17,912 nucleotides of DNA, from NCBI GenBank assembly GCA_023132075.1, contig JAGLYT010000006.1:1-17912 (forward strand), written 5' to 3'. Source of the DNA: a bacterium (GTDB lineage Bacteria; CBDUZB01; JAGLHV01). The position numbers were made by a program, and so were the translations under genes. Positions 15,015 through 17,912 of this stretch are shown piece after piece. Below the pieces are notes generated by a model that had not been told where the DNA came from, made no database searches, and saw only the letters and a program-made list of their open reading frames with translations. Each line of letters opens with the position of its first letter. The stretch's first letter is position 1.

Positions 15015-15662
15015 ATGCGAAAATTTATTCCCCTTACCTTTTTTGGTATTGCTATGGGATTTGCAGAAGCAGCGGTGGTTGTTTATTTGCGGAAAATTAT
15101 TTATCCGGAAGGTTTTTGTTTTCCCCTAAAAGATATTCCCGTAAATCTTCTTTTTACCGAAATAGCCAGGGAAGTAGCAACAATCATTATGCTTGTTAGC
15201 TTAGCTCTTCTTGCCGGTAAAACTTTTAACCGGAGAATTGCTTTTTTTCTTTATAGTTTTGGAATTTGGGATATTTTTTATTATGTCTGGCTTAAAGTAA
15301 CCTTAAATTGGCCTGCTTCATTATTTACCAAAGATATTCTTTTTTTAATCCCCGGCCCCTGGGTGGGTCCGGTCCTTGCTCCTGTAATAGTTTCTTTAAC
15401 CATGATTACCTTTTCCTTAATTATAGTGCACTTAAATAGTAAGGGATATATACTTAAATTAAATAAAACCGATTGTTTTTTAATATTCTGCTCCGCTTTA
15501 ATTATTTTTGTGTCTTTTATGCTGGATTGTCCTCGAGTGATTGCTCATCAGATGCCTTTTCGTTATCGTTGGGAACTTTTTATAATAGGAGAATTTCTTG
15601 CCTTATTTACTTTTACCGGACTTTGTTTAAAAAAGCAGAATATAAAAAGGAACGATACTTGA
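15015..15662 (+). CDS. Conserved uncharacterised membrane protein
   Basis: The 215-residue product has about six membrane helices. Polar motifs inside or beside the helices look conserved: GFAEAAVVVYLRKI (15-28), AREVATIIMLV (51-61), FGIWDIFYYVWLK (82-94), NWP (98-100) and LIPGPWVGPVLAP (111-123). Charged residues within the helices (Glu18, Glu53, Asp86) suggest a real active or binding site rather than a simple anchor. I recognise this as a recurring family of hypothetical membrane proteins but know no function. It starts 77 bases after the YjbQ stop and is followed by the Lnt-like gene after 40 bases, so it is probably in an operon with envelope genes. Confidence 0.82.
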   Translation: MRKFIPLTFFGIAMGFAEAAVVVYLRKIIYPEGFCFPLKDIPVNLLFTEIAREVATIIMLVSLALLAGKTFNRRIAFFLYSFGIWDIFYYVWLKVTLNWPASLFTKDILFLIPGPWVGPVLAPVIVSLTMITFSLIIVHLNSKGYILKLNKTDCFLIFCSALIIFVSFMLDCPRVIAHQMPFRYRWELFIIGEFLALFTFTGLCLKKQNIKRNDT

Positions 15663-15702
15663 TTCAGGATAAAAACTTGAGTGGTGTTGCCGGTTTATTT
15701 AA

Positions 15703-17133
15703 ATGAAAAAACTAATAGCAAACTTTTTTAATCCGGGGATTACTTTGAGAGAATTCCTTATTATTCTTCTTGGATGCGTCCTGTTTGTTTTGTCTATGCC
15801 CCCATACGGCTATTTTATGCTTGGTTTTTTTTCTCTAATTCCATTATTAATTGTTTTAAAAGGTAAATCTATTCTTGTTTCTTTTAGAATGGGAATTGTT
15901 TTTGGTTTCATCACTTACACTATTTCTTTATTTTGGCTGTTTCTTATCTTTAATTTGTTTTCCCTGTCGCTTTACTGTATTTTAGCGATGTTTATCGGCA
16001 TTTTTGCCATATTATTTAGTTTAGTACAAAAATATTATAATTATCGATTTGCACTGATGGTTTCACCGGTTATCTGGATGGCTGTTGAATTTTTTAGAAG
16101 TGAACAGTGGAAACTTAAGTTTAGCTGGCTATCGTTAGGATCCACACAGTATAGTAATAAATATTTTTTGATGATGGCAAGATATATAGGGGTTTATGGG
16201 GTTTCGGCTGTTATTTTATGTGTGGGTGTGCTTTTGCTCTTATTGTTCAAATATAAAGACTTTAAAACCCGGACAATAGTTTTTTTTACTTCAATAGTGA
16301 TTATAATGTTTGCTCTATATTCAAACAAGCAGGCTATAACTTTGGATGATAGTAAGAAAGTTACCTTTAGATTGGTGCAGATTGAAAATAACTTTGATAA
16401 ATGTTTGAGTTTGGTATTGGATAATAAAATTAAAAAAGATTCTGTAATTGTATTTCCCGAATATTCGGTTTTTGATTCGCCAATGCAAAATCCTGAACTA
16501 AAAAGTAAAATATTGGATTTCATTGAGAGAACCGGATGCTATTTTATTTTCGGATGTGTTGAGTTTCTTAAGGTCAGGGATAAAAAGAATTTTTTTAACA
16601 ATATTGCTTTAATATTTTCGCCTCAAGGAAAAATAATCGGAAAATTTCAGAAACATTATCCTGTTCAATTTCTTCAAGACGGCAAACCGGGATTCGGTTA
16701 TCCTGTATTTAAAACCCGGATAGGCACATTTGGTGTGGGAATGTGTTATGATTTTACTTATGAGGATGTTGCCAGAAATTTAGCTAAAAAAGGTGCGCAA
16801 ATTTTGATTAATCCGGCTTTAGACGGCTCAAATTGGGGCAAAGCTCAGCATATTCAGCATGCAAATATGATACTGTTTCGGGCGGTGGAGACAGGCCGAT
16901 TTTTAGTAAGAGCTGCTGCCCCGGGAATTTCTATGATTATAAATCCCCGGGGAGATATTTTAGAACAAATTGAATCGGGTAAAGAGGGAATAATTGATTA
17001 TGAAGTTCCTTTACTAAATAAAAAAACTTTTTATGTAAAGGGTGGGTACTTGTTGCCTTATTTAAGCCAGATTATGATTGTTTTAATTATTATGCTTGGT
17101 GTTTGGAAAAAGAAAATCGGAGCTGTTTATTAA
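15703..17133 (+). CDS. lnt: Apolipoprotein N-acyltransferase (Lnt) homologue, divergent
   Basis: This 476-residue protein has N-terminal membrane helices (about 17-205) followed by a periplasmic nitrilase domain (about 220-430) and one C-terminal helix (about 452-468), which is the Lnt plan. The catalytic triad is present: Glu253 in FPEYS, Lys317 in KFQKHYP, and Cys348 in GVGMCYD. Lnt transfers a third acyl chain to lipoproteins in the inner membrane. Compared with E. coli Lnt, whose Glu343 and Glu389 are also important, this protein seems to have Gln325 and Asp350 at the matching places. It may therefore be an active but altered enzyme or a related acyltransferase/amidase. The ribosome binding site is weak. 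It fits the neighbouring envelope genes, and DUF2784 follows 8 bases later. Confidence 0.85.
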   Translation: MKKLIANFFNPGITLREFLIILLGCVLFVLSMPPYGYFMLGFFSLIPLLIVLKGKSILVSFRMGIVFGFITYTISLFWLFLIFNLFSLSLYCILAMFIGIFAILFSLVQKYYNYRFALMVSPVIWMAVEFFRSEQWKLKFSWLSLGSTQYSNKYFLMMARYIGVYGVSAVILCVGVLLLLLFKYKDFKTRTIVFFTSIVIIMFALYSNKQAITLDDSKKVTFRLVQIENNFDKCLSLVLDNKIKKDSVIVFPEYSVFDSPMQNPELKSKILDFIERTGCYFIFGCVEFLKVRDKKNFFNNIALIFSPQGKIIGKFQKHYPVQFLQDGKPGFGYPVFKTRIGTFGVGMCYDFTYEDVARNLAKKGAQILINPALDGSNWGKAQHIQHANMILFRAVETGRFLVRAAAPGISMIINPRGDILEQIESGKEGIIDYEVPLLNKKTFYVKGGYLLPYLSQIMIVLIIMLGVWKKKIGAVY

Positions 17134-17141
17134 GGGATAAA

Positions 17142-17579
17142 ATGGTTTATAAAATATTCGCTAATATAATTTTAATGGCACATCTTTTTTGGGTAGTGTT
17201 TATGGTGATAGGATTTGTACTTACATTTTACACTGTTTTCTTAAGCAAAAACAAAAAATTCCTGGACCGGTGGGTATTCAGAACATTACACCTGCTGGGC
17301 ATTTTCTATGTTGGTTCTTTGAATGTTCTTAATAAATATTGTCCGTTGACTATTTTTGAAAACCATCTTCGGATGAAATATAGCCAAAATCCGCTTTACC
17401 CCGATTCATTTCTTATAGTTTACTATATAGAAAAATTAGTTTATCCCGATGTTAACCCACTAATAATACAGATTCCCACACTATTTATCGCTATTTTTAC
17501 TTTAGTAGTTTTTGTTGTCCGGCCGCCGAAAAAAATAAATGTACTTTTTAAGAAAATGTTAAAAGGAATAAAAAAATAA
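17142..17579 (+). CDS. DUF2784 family membrane protein
   Basis: The product is 145 residues with about four membrane segments. The motifs MAHLFWVVFMVIGF near the N-terminus and KYCPLTIFENHLR (65-77), followed by YYIEKLVYPD, are the recognisable DUF2784 pattern. No function is known for the family. The start at 17142 is chosen because AAGGGA lies just upstream; an earlier in-frame ATG at 17103 lies inside the end of the Lnt gene and lacks support. It is the last gene before the cobalamin riboswitch. I see no intrinsic terminator after it, so transcription could run into the riboswitch region. Confidence 0.85.
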   Translation: MVYKIFANIILMAHLFWVVFMVIGFVLTFYTVFLSKNKKFLDRWVFRTLHLLGIFYVGSLNVLNKYCPLTIFENHLRMKYSQNPLYPDSFLIVYYIEKLVYPDVNPLIIQIPTLFIAIFTLVVFVVRPPKKINVLFKKMLKGIKK

Positions 17580-17583
17580 ATTG

Positions 17584-17612
17584 TTGACAGGAAAATATTA
17601 AAAGTTTATAAT
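17584..17612 (+). promoter_or_regulatory. Perfect consensus sigma-70 promoter for the cobalamin riboswitch
   Basis: TTGACA (17584-17589) and TATAAT (17607-17612) both match the consensus exactly and are separated by the ideal 17 bases. Transcription should start near 17618-17620. Such a strong promoter suits a leader whose output is set downstream by the riboswitch. Confidence 0.9.
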
Positions 17613-17614
17613 CA

Positions 17615-17736
17615 GCTAACGAAAAATTTAACTGATAGGTGGAGGAAATTCCCGTGAGATTCGGGATGCTGCCCCGCAACGGTAATATTTCACTAATTAA
17701 TTTAGTGAAACAAGCCCGGTCGATCATCTGTTAGCA
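17615..17736 (+). promoter_or_regulatory. Cobalamin (B12) riboswitch aptamer
   Basis: The conserved core is readable. It has CCCG/CGGG (17651-17654 and 17662-17665) around the GTGAGATTC loop, then TGCTGCCCCGCAACGGTAA (17667-17685). The B12-box-like AAGCCCGGTCGATCATCTG follows at 17712-17730. A 9-bp peripheral hairpin, TTTCACTAA/TTAGTGAAA (17688-17696 and 17702-17710), lies between them. GCTAAC at 17615-17620 is complementary to GTTAGC at 17730-17735, consistent with a closing P1 stem, although part of its 5' arm lies before the predicted transcript start. It should bind a cobalamin cofactor and shut off a downstream gene, probably for B12 transport or synthesis, beyond the window edge. Confidence 0.93.
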
Positions 17737-17755
17737 GGAATACCTTCGAGGGAAG

Positions 17756-17778
17756 GGAAATATAGGTTTTTATTTTCC
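17756..17778 (+). other. Possible antiterminator helix of the cobalamin leader
   Basis: GGAAATA (17756-17762) can pair with TATTTTCC (17771-17778) with one bulged T. The 3' arm takes up the first bases of the terminator stem at 17777-17783, so the two helices exclude each other. This would allow read-through when cobalamin is low. A separate small hairpin, CCTTC/GAAGG, lies just before it at about 17742-17756. Confidence 0.4.
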
Positions 17779-17806
17779 TCACTTAATTTAGGAGTGAGGG
17801 TTTTTT
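17777..17806 (+). terminator. Intrinsic terminator, expression platform of the cobalamin riboswitch
   Basis: The stem CCTCACT/AGTGAGG (17777-17783 and 17793-17799) is perfect over seven pairs with a nine-base loop, and it is followed by G and then six T residues (17801-17806). Its position about 40 bases after the aptamer fits transcription attenuation by cobalamin. Confidence 0.85.
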
Positions 17807-17880
17807 ATTTTAGCCTGTTGTAGATTTTACTTTTCTATATTCCTTTCTTAGAAGATTCCGGAATTTTATCTTTTTTTAAC

Positions 17881-17905
17881 GCTAATTTTCGCTAAAATTT
17901 GCTAT
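17881..17905. repeat. Three short GCTA direct repeats at 10-base spacing
   Basis: GCTAA, GCTAA and GCTAT begin at 17881, 17891 and 17901, exactly one DNA helical turn apart, in the leader after the terminator. They may be a protein binding site or chance in AT-rich DNA. The rest of 17807-17912 shows no gene start. Confidence 0.25.
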
Positions 17906-17912
17906 ATCGTTC

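Noticed and set aside
1-17912. CRISPR arrays, tRNA or rRNA genes, and intact insertion sequences
   Set aside because: No regularly spaced long repeats, tRNA-like cloverleaf blocks, rRNA-like conserved segments or transposase motifs were seen on either strand.

Overview
The window is AT-rich, gene-dense bacterial DNA from an organism with an outer membrane. The evidence for two membranes is a predicted beta-barrel protein ending in phenylalanine, a LolA-like periplasmic protein and an apolipoprotein N-acyltransferase relative. Genes lie close together, often with TAATG or ATGA stop/start overlaps. Riboswitches, a GEMM element and a cobalamin element, stand at the two ends. No rRNA, tRNA, CRISPR array or intact insertion sequence was seen. 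The style suggests an uncultured Gram-negative candidate lineage; the phylum cannot be fixed from this sequence, and the organism guess is an inference.

Layout: (1) 1-1593 holds two copies of a REP-like palindrome, a near-consensus promoter, a c-di-GMP-type GEMM-I riboswitch and a PilX-type minor pilin with a predicted beta-helix passenger. (2) 1697-3565 on the minus strand is an APC amino-acid permease fused to a PTS EIIA-like domain. (3) 3837-4130 is an orphan MNT-type nucleotidyltransferase with a damaged active site and its own good promoter. (4) 4337-8600 is a tightly coupled three-gene unit: LolA-like periplasmic protein, RND/MMPL permease and outer-membrane barrel. This looks like a trans-envelope lipid or hydrophobe carrier. 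(5) 8685-10898 holds a HAD phosphatase, a DUF1007 periplasmic protein and a NicO-family nickel/cobalt transporter. (6) 10946-13460 is an ABC-2 exporter pair plus an unrecognised membrane protein. (7) 13478-14937 is a PP-loop ATPase overlapping a YjbQ-family protein. (8) 15015-17579 holds an uncharacterised membrane protein, the Lnt-like acyltransferase and a DUF2784 protein. (9) 17584-17806 is a perfect consensus promoter driving a cobalamin riboswitch with an intrinsic terminator; its target gene lies beyond the right edge.

How the parts work together: the left end ties second-messenger signalling to a pilus component. The centre is devoted to envelope transport. Cobalt or nickel import (NicO) and cobalamin sensing at the right edge share a theme, but the riboswitch faces away from the NicO gene, so a direct link is not shown. 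From 3837 to the right edge everything is on the plus strand, with few visible terminators. Read-through between the sub-operons is therefore possible.
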